From DASWJS01 sp036397035 (lineage in GTDB: Bacteria > Actinomycetota > AC-67): a stretch of DNA of 44,981 nucleotides. Location: NCBI GenBank assembly GCA_036397035.1, contig DASWJS010000030.1:1-44981 (forward strand). The letters run 5' to 3'. Below are positions 1 to 7,485 of the stretch, piece after piece. Positions within the stretch are counted from its first letter, which is position 1. Each line of letters starts with the position of its first letter. Position numbers and translations under genes: made by a program. Under the pieces are notes generated by a model. That model was not told the DNA's origin, did not search any database, and was given only the letters and a program-made list of their open reading frames with translations.

Positions 1-3000
1 ACCTCCGCGGTCACGACGGCGACGTTTGCCGCCTGATCGGTCATCTCCAGCGTCACGTCGTAGGCGCCGTCCTGGCTCGCGCCGGAGCCGTCCCACGCAC
101 CGTCAACGTTGGTACCGGACCCAGTGGCCGAGTAGAGGACCGAACCGTCATCCGGGTCGCTGACGGAGAGTGTCCAAGCGGAAGGGGCGTCGATCGTGCC
201 CTGGAAGCTCGCCAGGTCGAAGGAGCCGTCCCCGTTCGGGCTGAAGCGCTGCGTGGCGGGAAAACCCGTCACCGTGGGCGGGGCCGTGTCGAGCAGGACC
301 GGGATCGAGTCTTGGGCCTCGATGAGCTGATCGTCGGTCGCCGTGAGGATGACTTCGTAGGTCCCGTCGGGAACGGGATCGCCTTCCTCGTCCAAGCCGT
401 CCCAGAGCGTGTCGAGGCCGGTGCCGGTCCCGGTGAAGGTGCGGATGCCGTTTCCTTGGGCGTCTCGGACGGCAGCGCTCCAGGAGATCGGCCCCGAGAC
501 GTCCGACAGGGAGGCCTTGATCCGGGTGGCGTCCTTCGCCCCGTCGGCGTTCGGGGAGAAGGGATCGACCGTCGAGCGCAGGTTCGCGATCGCGGGGCCC
601 GTGGTGTCGACCTGGCTCCATGGGTAGTCCACGGTCGCGGCGTTGTCCACGGTGTCCCGCGCGGTCAGCCGGATCGTGTAGAGGCCGTCGGCGACGACGT
701 TTCCGGCGTCGTCGGTTCCGTCCCAGGCGCCGGCGACCGAGGCCCCGGCGCCCGAGGCGATCGGCGAGCCGCTCACGCCGACCACGGTGATGTCCCAGTC
801 CCCGACCCCGGTCACGTCGGTCAGGCTCGCCGACAGGTTCGCCTGGTCCTTGTAGTCGTCGGCGTTGGGCGAGAAGGGATTGGGCGTCGCGACGAAGGTG
901 CCGCCCGCCTGCGGGCCCTGCGTGTCGACGCGAACCGGAACCGAGCCGTGCGCGGTATTGCCCGCCGCATCCGTGGCTCTGAGCACGAGGTCGTAGACGC
1001 CGTCGCTGACCGCCGGGTCCGGCCCCGCCCACGTCTGATTGAGCACCGAGCCAGATCCGGACAGGTTGGGCGGGAACACCTCGCCCCATCTGAAGGTCTG
1101 GATGATCCAGGAGGTGATCGGGGAGGCGTCGCCGATGGTCGCGGAGAGCTCGGTTTCGTCGAAGGAGCCGTCGCCGTTGGGCGAGATGATCGCCTCGCTG
1201 GCCTGGTAGCCGGTGATGACCGGCACGACGGTGTCGATCGTGACGGAGGTAGAGACCTCGGCGGCGTTGCCGACGTCGTCGGTCACGGTGGCCGTGATGG
1301 TGTAGGGGGCGTCGGGAACGACCGTACCGGCATCGTCGCGACCGTCCCAGGTCGCGGCAACGGCGCTGCCCGAGGCGCTGATGGTCCGCAGCGCCGTACC
1401 GAGCGCGTCGGTGACGACGAGGTCGTAGGCGACGGGCAGGGAAGGCTCGGTCATCGAAGCGGCAAACGAGGCGCTGTCCTTTATGCCGTCGCCGTTCGGG
1501 CTCAGGTGCGTCGTGCTCGCGATGAGATCACCGAGCACGGGCGGCGTGGTGTCGACGACGACCTCGGTCTGCACGCTCACCTCGTTCAGGACCGCGTCGG
1601 TTGCGGTCAGCGTCGCGGTGTAGGCGGCGTCGGGGGCGAGGTCGGCCCCGCTGGTCTCGTCCCAGGTCAGGGCTGGATCGAGCCCCGTGCCGGAGGAGGA
1701 CGCCTGGTCGGCGCCGGCAGCGTCTTTGATCACGAGGCTCCAGGACACCGGGCCGTGCGCGTCGGCGAGCGTCGCGGCGAGGCTGGAGGCGTCCTTTATG
1801 CCGTCGCCGTTCGGGCTGAACGGGCTCGGCGATGCCGCCAGCGCGCTCGCGAGCGCCGGCGCGCTGGCGTCGGTCTGGATCGCGGTCGTGACCGGTGCCG
1901 CGACGTTGCCGAGTTCGTCGGTCGCCACCAGGCTCGCGGTGTAGGGGCCGTCGGGGACCGGGCTTGGGCCTTGGAGGCCGTCCCAGGTCGCCGAGACCGC
2001 CGTGGCGGAGCCCTCGAAGCGGGCAACTTCTCCGCTCGCGCCCTCGATCGTGAGACTCCAGCCGGCGATGCCGGCGCCGTCGGCCAGCGTGGCGGACAGA
2101 TCGGTCGAGTCGTGCTGCGGATGTCCGCCGGGAGCGATCACGTCGGCCGATGCGGTGATCGGCGAGATGGCCGGGCCAGTCGCATCAACGATGACGTCAA
2201 GGGTGTCTTGGACCGCGTTGCCGGCCCCGTCGATCGCCTCGAACGTGGCGGTGTAGGTGGCGTCGGGAACGGGCGCGCCTTCCTCGAGGCCGTCCCAGAC
2301 GAAACTCACGTTCGCCGTCGCCCCGCCCGGCTCGCTCCCTGCGGCGGACGCGACCACCGAATCATCGGGTGCGGCGATCTCGATGGTCCAAGCCGTGTCG
2401 GAGAAGTCCCGCACGGAGGCGCCAAAGGAAACTTCATTCGGCTCCCCGGAGGGCGTCGGGGAGAAGCGCTCCGCGCTCGCGGTGAATGGAGCCACGACGT
2501 CGGGTGCAACGAGGTCGTGCAGCGTCAGCGCCTGGCGGATGCGCGAAGAGGAAAAGCGCCCCGTGGTGCCGGAACCGGTGAGCGCGGCCTTGGTGTCGAG
2601 CTGTTGGCCGGGGCTTGGCAGAAGGGTCATCGCCTTGTGAAGCGCCACGTAGGAGCCGCTTGCCGTCGTCGGGGTCGCGGTGCCCGAGAGCCCGCTCAAG
2701 GAGGCCCCGACCTGCCCGGTGCCCGCGACGCGCTTGGCGGCGACCTCGAAGCTCGCGGAAGTCTCCGGCACGAGGTTCTCCGGCGCGCGGAACGGGAAGT
2801 TCAGCACCTGGTTGTTCGACGTTGCGTCCACCCCGGCGGTGACCGAGGGATACCAGCCGACGGTCTTTTCGATCCCGGCCGGATCGGTGGTTGACTGCGC
2901 CAGCTCGAGTTCGGCGCTGAGAAGGTCCCCGCCCGGCGAGGCGCTCTGCTGGCTCGGGCCGTTGCAGTTCGGGTTGCAGGGATCGGGGGCCGAGACCGAG

Positions 3001-3824
3001 ACGCGCACCTCGTAGGTCTGCCCATCGGTAAGGCTGAAGGGAACCGAGTAGACCGAGTAGGGGGTGGCGTCCACCGTCGAGGGGACGTAGGCCGCGCCGA
3101 CCTCGGTGCCCGCGCTGTCGTGAAGGCCGACCCGGATGTGCTGACCGATGCCCGTGAGCGCACCCGTTGCGCGCAGGCGAACGACCGGCGCGGGATCGAA
3201 GTCGGAGGCGAGGTGGGTGTAGAAGGCGGGCTCGTCAACGCGCGTTGCGACCTCGGTGAGGATCCCTGACTGGCGGGTGGCAAGCGGGACTCGCCCGACG
3301 GTCTTTTGAATCGTTCCGGACTGGCGGATGCGCACCGTGGCCGCGCGGATGTCAAGGACCCCGCTCGTTGCCCCGATCGGGGAGGCCTGGAGCCGGTCGA
3401 GGATGCGGTTTTGCCCGGGCCAGGCGAAGGAGGCGCTTCGCAGCGTGAAGCTCGTGTGGCTGGCGGTAAACGTGGTGCCGGCGATCGCGGCGCCGTAGTA
3501 GTCCTGGAGCTGGACCTCCCAGCCGCCCCCGCCGCTGGCGCCGGTCACGCGCCCGACGATCTCGAAGGTGGCGCTGGGCTGGGGGCTGAAGGTGCTCGCC
3601 CCGCCCGGCAGCGTCCCGCGCTTGATCGGAAAGGTGTTGGTCCCGGCGGCCGTGACGCCGCTGATCGTTTCCGACAGCAAGGGCCAGTCCTGGGTGATCG
3701 TGACCGGGGCTTGGGCGGCGCGGGCCTCGCCGGGGCCTAGCAGCAGCAGGATGAGCAGAGCCTGTCCTGCGATTACGTAGGCAGTTCTGCGCCGGGATTC
3801 GGGTGCGGTCGTGAAGGTGCCCAC
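1..3824 (-). CDS. Giant secreted protein with tandem SPNGDG Ig-like repeats (partial, C-terminus outside window)
   Basis: An uninterrupted minus-strand frame runs from a GTG at 3824 (purine-rich GAGGAAGAAGGGGG upstream) to the window edge, about 1274 codons, with no stop. Residues 1-37 form a signal peptide: Arg-rich start, a leucine core (ALLILLLL) and an ARA-A cleavage site. Residues about 38-440 are a beta-rich region of unknown family in which the phrase QKTVGR/EKTVGW recurs. From about residue 450 there are eight repeats of 102-115 residues, each with a loop like FSPNGDGIKD, a TWDG turn and a PDG-Y-T...ATD strand. Loops 3-8 lie near nt 1806, 1490, 1170, 865, 545 and 230; repeats 1 and 2 are degenerate. 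This resembles the FlgD-Ig/CHU_C group of secreted Ig-like domains, and the Asp/Asn-rich loop may bind calcium (inference). It is probably a surface adhesin or a stalk for an enzymatic C-terminus that cannot be seen. The plus strand also stays open here but codes for nothing recognisable. Confidence 0.85.
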   Translation of the reverse strand, partial: MGTFTTAPESRRRTAYVIAGQALLILLLLGPGEARAAQAPVTITQDWPLLSETISGVTAAGTNTFPIKRGTLPGGASTFSPQPSATFEIVGRVTGASGGGGWEVQLQDYYGAAIAGTTFTASHTSFTLRSASFAWPGQNRILDRLQASPIGATSGVLDIRAATVRIRQSGTIQKTVGRVPLATRQSGILTEVATRVDEPAFYTHLASDFDPAPVVRLRATGALTGIGQHIRVGLHDSAGTEVGAAYVPSTVDATPYSVYSVPFSLTDGQTYEVRVSVSAPDPCNPNCNGPSQQSASPGGDLLSAELELAQSTTDPAGIEKTVGWYPSVTAGVDATSNNQVLNFPFRAPENLVPETSASFEVAAKRVAGTGQVGASLSGLSGTATPTTASGSYVALHKAMTLLPSPGQQLDTKAALTGSGTTGRFSSSRIRQALTLHDLVAPDVVAPFTASAERFSPTPSGEPNEVSFGASVRDFSDTAWTIEIAAPDDSVVASAAGSEPGGATANVSFVWDGLEEGAPVPDATYTATFEAIDGAGNAVQDTLDVIVDATGPAISPITASADVIAPGGHPQHDSTDLSATLADGAGIAGWSLTIEGASGEVARFEGSATAVSATWDGLQGPSPVPDGPYTASLVATDELGNVAAPVTTAIQTDASAPALASALAASPSPFSPNGDGIKDASSLAATLADAHGPVSWSLVIKDAAGADQASSSGTGLDPALTWDETSGADLAPDAAYTATLTATDAVLNEVSVQTEVVVDTTPPVLGDLIASTTHLSPNGDGIKDSASFAASMTEPSLPVAYDLVVTDALGTALRTISASGSAVAATWDGRDDAGTVVPDAPYTITATVTDDVGNAAEVSTSVTIDTVVPVITGYQASEAIISPNGDGSFDETELSATIGDASPITSWIIQTFRWGEVFPPNLSGSGSVLNQTWAGPDPAVSDGVYDLVLRATDAAGNTAHGSVPVRVDTQGPQAGGTFVATPNPFSPNADDYKDQANLSASLTDVTGVGDWDITVVGVSGSPIASGAGASVAGAWDGTDDAGNVVADGLYTIRLTARDTVDNAATVDYPWSQVDTTGPAIANLRSTVDPFSPNADGAKDATRIKASLSDVSGPISWSAAVRDAQGNGIRTFTGTGTGLDTLWDGLDEEGDPVPDGTYEVILTATDDQLIEAQDSIPVLLDTAPPTVTGFPATQRFSPNGDGSFDLASFQGTIDAPSAWTLSVSDPDDGSVLYSATGSGTNVDGAWDGSGASQDGAYDVTLEMTDQAANVAVVTAE

Positions 3825-3883
3825 CGGAGGTTCCCCCTTCTTCCTCGTTCTTCGTGGCGGTCGTTGCAAAGGTGCTGCTCAGA

Positions 3884-3962
3884 CCCCCTCCAGCGGATCG
3901 GTCCCAACTGCGGCGGTCCCGACCCGCCGGAGGGGGCTTCTCCAGTGAGCCCTCAGCCCTCC
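3884..3962 (-). promoter_or_regulatory. GC-rich hairpin leader upstream of the surface repeat gene
   Basis: On the minus strand, in the presumed 5' leader of the repeat protein, CCCCCTCC (3936-3929) can pair perfectly with GGAGGGGG (3891-3884). It encloses a second hairpin with arms GGCGG/CCGCC (3928-3924 and 3916-3912). The same CCCCCTCC segment can instead pair with GGAGGG (3962-3957) or, through AGCCC, with GGGCT (3952-3948), so two folds exclude each other. This is an attenuator- or riboswitch-like arrangement about 60 nt before the start codon. I could not match it to a named riboswitch class. Confidence 0.35.
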
Positions 3963-4191
3963 TGGCCTACCTACTCGTACGGTGGTGGCGCGCAGATGTC
4001 TCGCTCAACCGGCGACGTGGCGAGAAACTTCTCCCGTTGCGGGTTCCCCCTTTGCCGGTCTGGCCGGAATCCAAGCCCCGAAGATCGCGAGCCCGGCGCC
4101 GCGGGTCATCCCTGCCGGACACCGGGCCCTCGACCCCGCGCGCGAAACTACCGGACACGGCGGCGCCGCAGCAATGTACAAAGTGGGAAAC

Positions 4192-4205
4192 TTTCGGGAC
4201 CGAAA
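4192..4205. promoter_or_regulatory. Palindromic operator candidate
   Basis: TTTCGG-GA-CCGAAA is a perfect 6+6 inverted repeat in the most AT-rich patch (about 4165-4250) of the divergent region between the surface repeat gene and the PucR-type regulator. Such a site could bind a dimeric repressor or activator. No matching protein is identified. Apart from this and the leader hairpins, I see no gene in 3825-4487. Confidence 0.3.
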
Positions 4206-4487
4206 ATATCCCATCGTGGGTAATTCCGCAGGTCATTGCCTATTCCCGCTTCGTCGTTCGATCAAGCCTGGGATCGCTTTGAATTGGCCAGAAGGCCAAC
4301 AGACCGCAACCTCACGTCCCGGCCCGCGTACTGCCATCTGAGTCGGCGTGCGTATCCTGAACGCTCCTCACTTCTGCGAGCAGCACGCTCGTGAGACGCT
4401 TCGGCGGCGCAACCGTAACTAATGACAACGCGGGGATCTCGGGTCCGCCCGAGCAGACCTTCGTCGAGGTCCAACGAGGATGGCCAG

Positions 4488-4526
4488 ATGAACGAAAGCA
4501 ATCGAGCCGAACGGGTGCTCCGGTGA
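4488..4526 (+). CDS. Short upstream ORF (12 codons) ahead of the PucR-type regulator
   Basis: ATG at 4488 is preceded by a good Shine-Dalgarno sequence (GAGGA, 4476-4480, 7-nt spacing). It encodes MNESNRAERVLR and stops at TGA 4524-4526, overlapping the in-frame GTG (4523) of the regulator as GTGA. This could be a leader peptide giving translational coupling. It could also mark a frameshift, if the regulator really begins at this ATG and one base is missing or extra near 4520. The peptide itself matches nothing I know. Confidence 0.35.
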   Translation: MNESNRAERVLR

Positions 4527-5377
4527 TCGGGCGTTCGAGCACGTGCGCGGAGTCTTCGCAAGCACTCGAGCACCTGCTGCACGGACCCCCCGACGCCGCC
4601 CGCCTTCCCTGGGGCCTTCACGCGATGGGGTTCGTGCCCGGGGACCGTCACGTCGCCGTCGCGGTTGCTCCCGGCGGCTCCGCTGAACCCGGCGGCTCGG
4701 CAGAAACCGGCGGCGCGATGCGTGAGGCGGCCGCACATCTGCGAGGCGCCATGGACCTGCCGGCCGAGCACATCAGCGTCTGCTCCTGCGACGGAAGCAT
4801 CCTGTTCGTCAAGGGGCGTCCGGAGTCGGGCTCGCCGCTGCAGGACGGCGAGGCGTACGGCGCGTTCCTGCGGGACCTTGCGGCATCGCTGCCCGAGGGC
4901 GTGCTCGCCGGCGTGGGGCGGCCGGAGCCGGGGCTCCGTGGGATCCCCTCCTCCTACCGGCAGGCGGCCGAGGCGCTGGCCATGCGCAGGCGGGTCCACC
5001 TTGACTCGCCGATCATGACCTTCGAGCAGTCGGTCCCCTACACGCTCGTGGCGGCGCGCCCCGACCTGGCGGGCACCCTGACCGCACGCTTCCAGCCGCT
5101 GCTGCGGAGCCGCTCGGGTCACAAGCTCCTGCGGTCGGTCAACGCCTACCTGGAGACCGGAGGCCGGCTGGTGGCCGCCGCGAAACGCCTTGGCATCGAC
5201 CGCCGGACGCTGCGTCTCCAACTGGACAAGGTCATCGAGCTGACGCAGTGGGATCTCGAGGACGGCACGACGCGGTTCGAGATCCAGGTCGGCCTTGTCG
5301 CCCTGAGACTTCGGGAAGGACCCGGCGGCGCGGTCGTGCTCTCCCTGGTTGGCCGACAACGAGATCGCAGGAGGTGA
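4523..5377 (+). CDS. PucR/CdaR-family transcriptional regulator
   Basis: A DNA-binding regulator of the PucR/CdaR type. The C-terminal quarter is the characteristic PucR helix-turn-helix: a helix around NAYLETGGRLVAAAKRLGI, then DRRTLRLQLDKV, then a segment with QWDLEDGTTRFEIQVGL. The middle has the GGDEF-like sensor signature of the family, GVGRPEPGLRGIPSSYRQA. The effector is unknown. The frame is open from a GTG at 4391, but the first 44 codons are poorer in GC at third positions and lack a ribosome site. The GTG at 4523, coupled to the short upstream ORF, is therefore preferred (284 aa). The next gene starts 9 nt after the stop, and its ribosome site AGGAGGTG overlaps this gene's end, so the two are co-transcribed. 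The family call is firm; the start is not. Confidence 0.75.
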   Translation: MIGRSSTCAESSQALEHLLHGPPDAARLPWGLHAMGFVPGDRHVAVAVAPGGSAEPGGSAETGGAMREAAAHLRGAMDLPAEHISVCSCDGSILFVKGRPESGSPLQDGEAYGAFLRDLAASLPEGVLAGVGRPEPGLRGIPSSYRQAAEALAMRRRVHLDSPIMTFEQSVPYTLVAARPDLAGTLTARFQPLLRSRSGHKLLRSVNAYLETGGRLVAAAKRLGIDRRTLRLQLDKVIELTQWDLEDGTTRFEIQVGLVALRLREGPGGAVVLSLVGRQRDRRR

Positions 5378-5385
5378 TCGGTCTG

Positions 5386-6192
5386 ATGCGTCGATTCGGT
5401 GGACCGCGCGGGCTGCGCGGACTGCGTCGCACGGTGCGCCGGCGGGTGAGGCGGTTCCGCCGCGGGCTCCGAGACGCGAAGTCCCGCCCCGACCTGATGG
5501 ACCGGACGGTCCAGGCCGCGATCGATGACTGGCGTCCGCGGGACGCGGGCTCGGCGGTCGACTCCGCGCGCGGGGCGCAGGTTCGCTCCGAGCTTTCTCG
5601 CGCGGTGCGCGTCCTGCAGCAGACCTACGAGGACATCCGGCGCGGCGCCGGCCTCCTCGTGCCATTCGTTCTCCTCAAACGGGCACGGCTTCGCCTCGGC
5701 CGGCTCCGGGTTCACCTGGCGCCGACGTTTGCCACCGGTGCCGCGGGCCTTGAGACGCTCCACGGCTTCGTCGCCGCGGTCGTGCTTTCGGCGATGCTCG
5801 CCGGTGCCCCGGGAACCGCCCCGGCGAGCCGCGTCGTGCAAACCTCCGGGCATCTGGCGCGCGCGGCCGGGCTCACGGCGCCGGGGCGCGGCGCCGGCGC
5901 CGCGGCGCGGACCCCGATCGCGCCGTCGGGCGGCATTGACGCCTCGCTGTCGAGCGATTCGGTGCTTCCGGCCGCGCCCGCTTCCGCCGACGCCGAGGCG
6001 AGCGTCGGAGACGACGAGGATCGGATCGGAGTCGGTCGCGAGGTCGGCGTCACTGTTGGGGATGACGAATATAGGGTCGGCCAGAACGGGTCGCTCGTCT
6101 GGATCAGTTGCAAGCCCGACTCCATCGTGCTGCGAACGACCTGCTGGGCTTACCGCACCGTCGAGGCGACCGTCGAGGAGCCGCCGTCGTGA
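5386..6192 (+). CDS. Unrecognised basic protein with one hydrophobic segment
   Basis: A 268-residue protein beginning at ATG 5386 behind a near-perfect ribosome site (AGGAGGTG, 5369-5376). The first 30 residues are extremely Arg-rich (RRTVRRRVRRFRRGLRD). A hydrophobic stretch at about residues 124-142 (HGFVAAVVLSAMLAG) could be one membrane helix, giving a basic cytoplasmic N-terminus. The C-terminal part is Ala/Pro-rich, then acidic (VGDDEDRIGV), and ends in a small segment with two Cys (WISCKPDS, TTCWAYR). I recognise no family. It is tightly linked to the PucR-type regulator upstream and followed by another unknown, so the three may form one regulated unit. A small membrane or surface protein is the best guess. 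Confidence 0.6.
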   Translation: MRRFGGPRGLRGLRRTVRRRVRRFRRGLRDAKSRPDLMDRTVQAAIDDWRPRDAGSAVDSARGAQVRSELSRAVRVLQQTYEDIRRGAGLLVPFVLLKRARLRLGRLRVHLAPTFATGAAGLETLHGFVAAVVLSAMLAGAPGTAPASRVVQTSGHLARAAGLTAPGRGAGAAARTPIAPSGGIDASLSSDSVLPAAPASADAEASVGDDEDRIGVGREVGVTVGDDEYRVGQNGSLVWISCKPDSIVLRTTCWAYRTVEATVEEPPS

Positions 6193-6249
6193 CCATGCCC
6201 GGTCGCAACGCTCCGTCCGCCGCGCGCGCGCGGCCGGTCAGGCGCCGCC

Positions 6250-6855
6250 ATGTCTGAGGACGCGCTCGACGGTCGGTCGATCATCCCCGACGGCGGGCTG
6301 TTCGGGCTCTGGGACCTGCTGGCCGCCTGCGAGGAGGTCGCGTCGTTGGCGCTGCTCGACCGGCCGATCGATCCCGACGTGCTCCGGCTTCGCATCAGCG
6401 TCTTCCGACCGCAGGAGATGCCCGAGGCGCGCCACACGCTGCAGATCCTGATTCTCGCCGTGGCCGAGATCCGCGAGATGCTCCACGAGATCGGCGCTGT
6501 GGAGGCTTCAGCGCCCACTCCGTGGCCGCCCGAGGGCCCGGACTTGGACGATGCCGTCGGCGCCGCGATCGCCGGCGCGGACGCGCTGGCGCTTCCCAGT
6601 CCTGCGGGCGGTGCCGGCGCTCCTGCTACGGCCGGGCAGTTCCTCACCCGCGCCCTGGGCTTCGTGGCCGGCGTGATCAGCCTTGCCGACGCGGCGCTCG
6701 AACTGAGCGTGCGGTGGCTGGACGACAACTTGTCCGGCCTCGATCGCGAGCGGCGCGAGCTGGTCAGGGAGGCGGTCGACGTCGTGTTCTGGGCCGCTGC
6801 GGTTCTGCTGGCGACGATCGAGCGCGAGCTTGGACCGTCTGACTCCGAGGGCTGA
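6250..6855 (+). CDS. Unrecognised soluble helical protein
   Basis: A 201-residue acidic protein (ATG 6250, stop 6855) lying 57 nt after the previous gene on the same strand. It is predicted to be mostly helical: segments such as WDLLAACEEVASLALLD, ILILAVAEIREMLHEIGAV and a long C-terminal helix with DAALELSVRWLDDNLSGL. A Pro/Gly/Ala-rich linker (about residues 85-125) separates two helical halves. No signal peptide, catalytic motif or family signature is visible, and there is no clear ribosome site at this ATG. Codon use is like the neighbours, supporting a real gene. Function unknown; context suggests it is expressed with the PucR-type regulator. Confidence 0.55.
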   Translation: MSEDALDGRSIIPDGGLFGLWDLLAACEEVASLALLDRPIDPDVLRLRISVFRPQEMPEARHTLQILILAVAEIREMLHEIGAVEASAPTPWPPEGPDLDDAVGAAIAGADALALPSPAGGAGAPATAGQFLTRALGFVAGVISLADAALELSVRWLDDNLSGLDRERRELVREAVDVVFWAAAVLLATIERELGPSDSEG

Positions 6856-6912
6856 CCCGTGGCTCGACGGACGCGGGAGTGGCAACCCCGCTTGGGTCCG
6901 CGCGGCTGGCTC

Positions 6913-7218
6913 TCAGGGCATCGGGATGGCGACGCTCGTTCCCTCGCACACCTCGAGGAACGGATGTGCTTCGTAGCAATCGTCGGGCCCCGTGCCCACG
7001 ATCGGCTCCCAGGGCGAGGAGACCCAGCAGTCGTCCACGACGTCTTCACGGGGTCCGCCGAATGCGTGGTAGTAGACGGTCACGCACAGGACGGGATCGG
7101 CCGCCGAAGGCGAGGCGGTGCCGGACAGGACGACGATGGGCGCGAGCAACAGAAGGATGCTCCATCGGCGGCGCTTCACCCGCGGACGCCGTAGAGCACC
7201 AGCGCGTCGTCGCGCCAT
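6913..7218 (-). CDS. Small secreted four-cysteine protein
   Basis: A small exported protein convergent with the preceding gene. ATG at 7218 has GAGG five nt upstream and gives 101 aa; a GTG at 7179 gives 88 aa. The basic stretch VKRRRW is followed by a hydrophobic core (SILLLLAPIVVLSG) and a plausible cleavage site after SPSAA. The mature part is about 60 residues, acidic and aromatic, with four Cys (VLCVTVYY, DDCWVSS, DDCYEAH, EVCEGTS), enough for two disulfides. A second frame reading DVRLIEAQWRDDALVLYGV ends in a TGA that overlaps the GTG as GTGA, so a translationally coupled GTG start cannot be excluded. No family recognised. The 57-nt gap to the convergent gene (6856-6912) holds only a weak GC hairpin. 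Confidence 0.5.
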   Translation of the reverse strand: MARRRAGALRRPRVKRRRWSILLLLAPIVVLSGTASPSAADPVLCVTVYYHAFGGPREDVVDDCWVSSPWEPIVGTGPDDCYEAHPFLEVCEGTSVAIPMP

Positions 7219-7400
7219 TGCGCCTCGATCAATCTGACGTCGCATTCGCCCTCCCGCCTTGACGGCTCGGGTCGAGTCGCGCGGCCACCCGTACCGACCC
7301 GTCGTTTGCCGGCTCCTGCCGAGTATTCGGTCCCTGTGGCGCCGGCTCCTGCCCGCCGGAAGCTCTCGTGGCGCTCGGCAACGGCGGTCACGCCGAGCGG

Positions 7401-7432
7401 CCGCCGTCTGACCTGCCCGCCGTCTGACCTGC
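7401..7432. repeat. Perfect 16-bp tandem duplication upstream of eno
   Basis: The 16-mer CCGCCGTCTGACCTGC occurs twice head to tail (7401-7416 and 7417-7432), just upstream of the presumed eno -10 element. A second, looser direct repeat (GCCGGCTCCTGCC near 7308 and 7342) lies further upstream. It may be a recent slippage duplication or a pair of regulator sites. Confidence 0.7.
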
Positions 7433-7455
7433 CCGAAGCGGCCGGTTTCCGCTGC

Positions 7456-7461
7456 TACGCT
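7456..7461 (+). promoter_or_regulatory. -10 element for eno
   Basis: TACGCT fits the TAnnnT -10 pattern seen across this window. It lies 24 nt ahead of the eno GTG, leaving a short leader that contains the ribosome site GGGAGGAG (7472-7479). No good -35 hexamer is visible. Confidence 0.45.
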
Positions 7462-7485
7462 GGCCGGACCTGGGAGGAGACGGCA

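Noticed and set aside
312..2894. Very long open plus-strand frame (860 codons) opposite the surface protein
   Set aside because: Its translation is Arg/Gly/Val-rich with no domain pattern, while the minus strand shows a signal peptide and regular Ig-like repeats. It is open only because of GC-biased codons on the other strand.
3884..4060. Named riboswitch (c-di-GMP-I, c-di-AMP ydaO, cobalamin or ZTP) in the surface-gene leader
   Set aside because: Fragments such as GGGGGAACCCGCAACGGG and GGGTCGGGAC look similar in places, but the conserved cores and their order are missing. Reported only as an unassigned structured leader.
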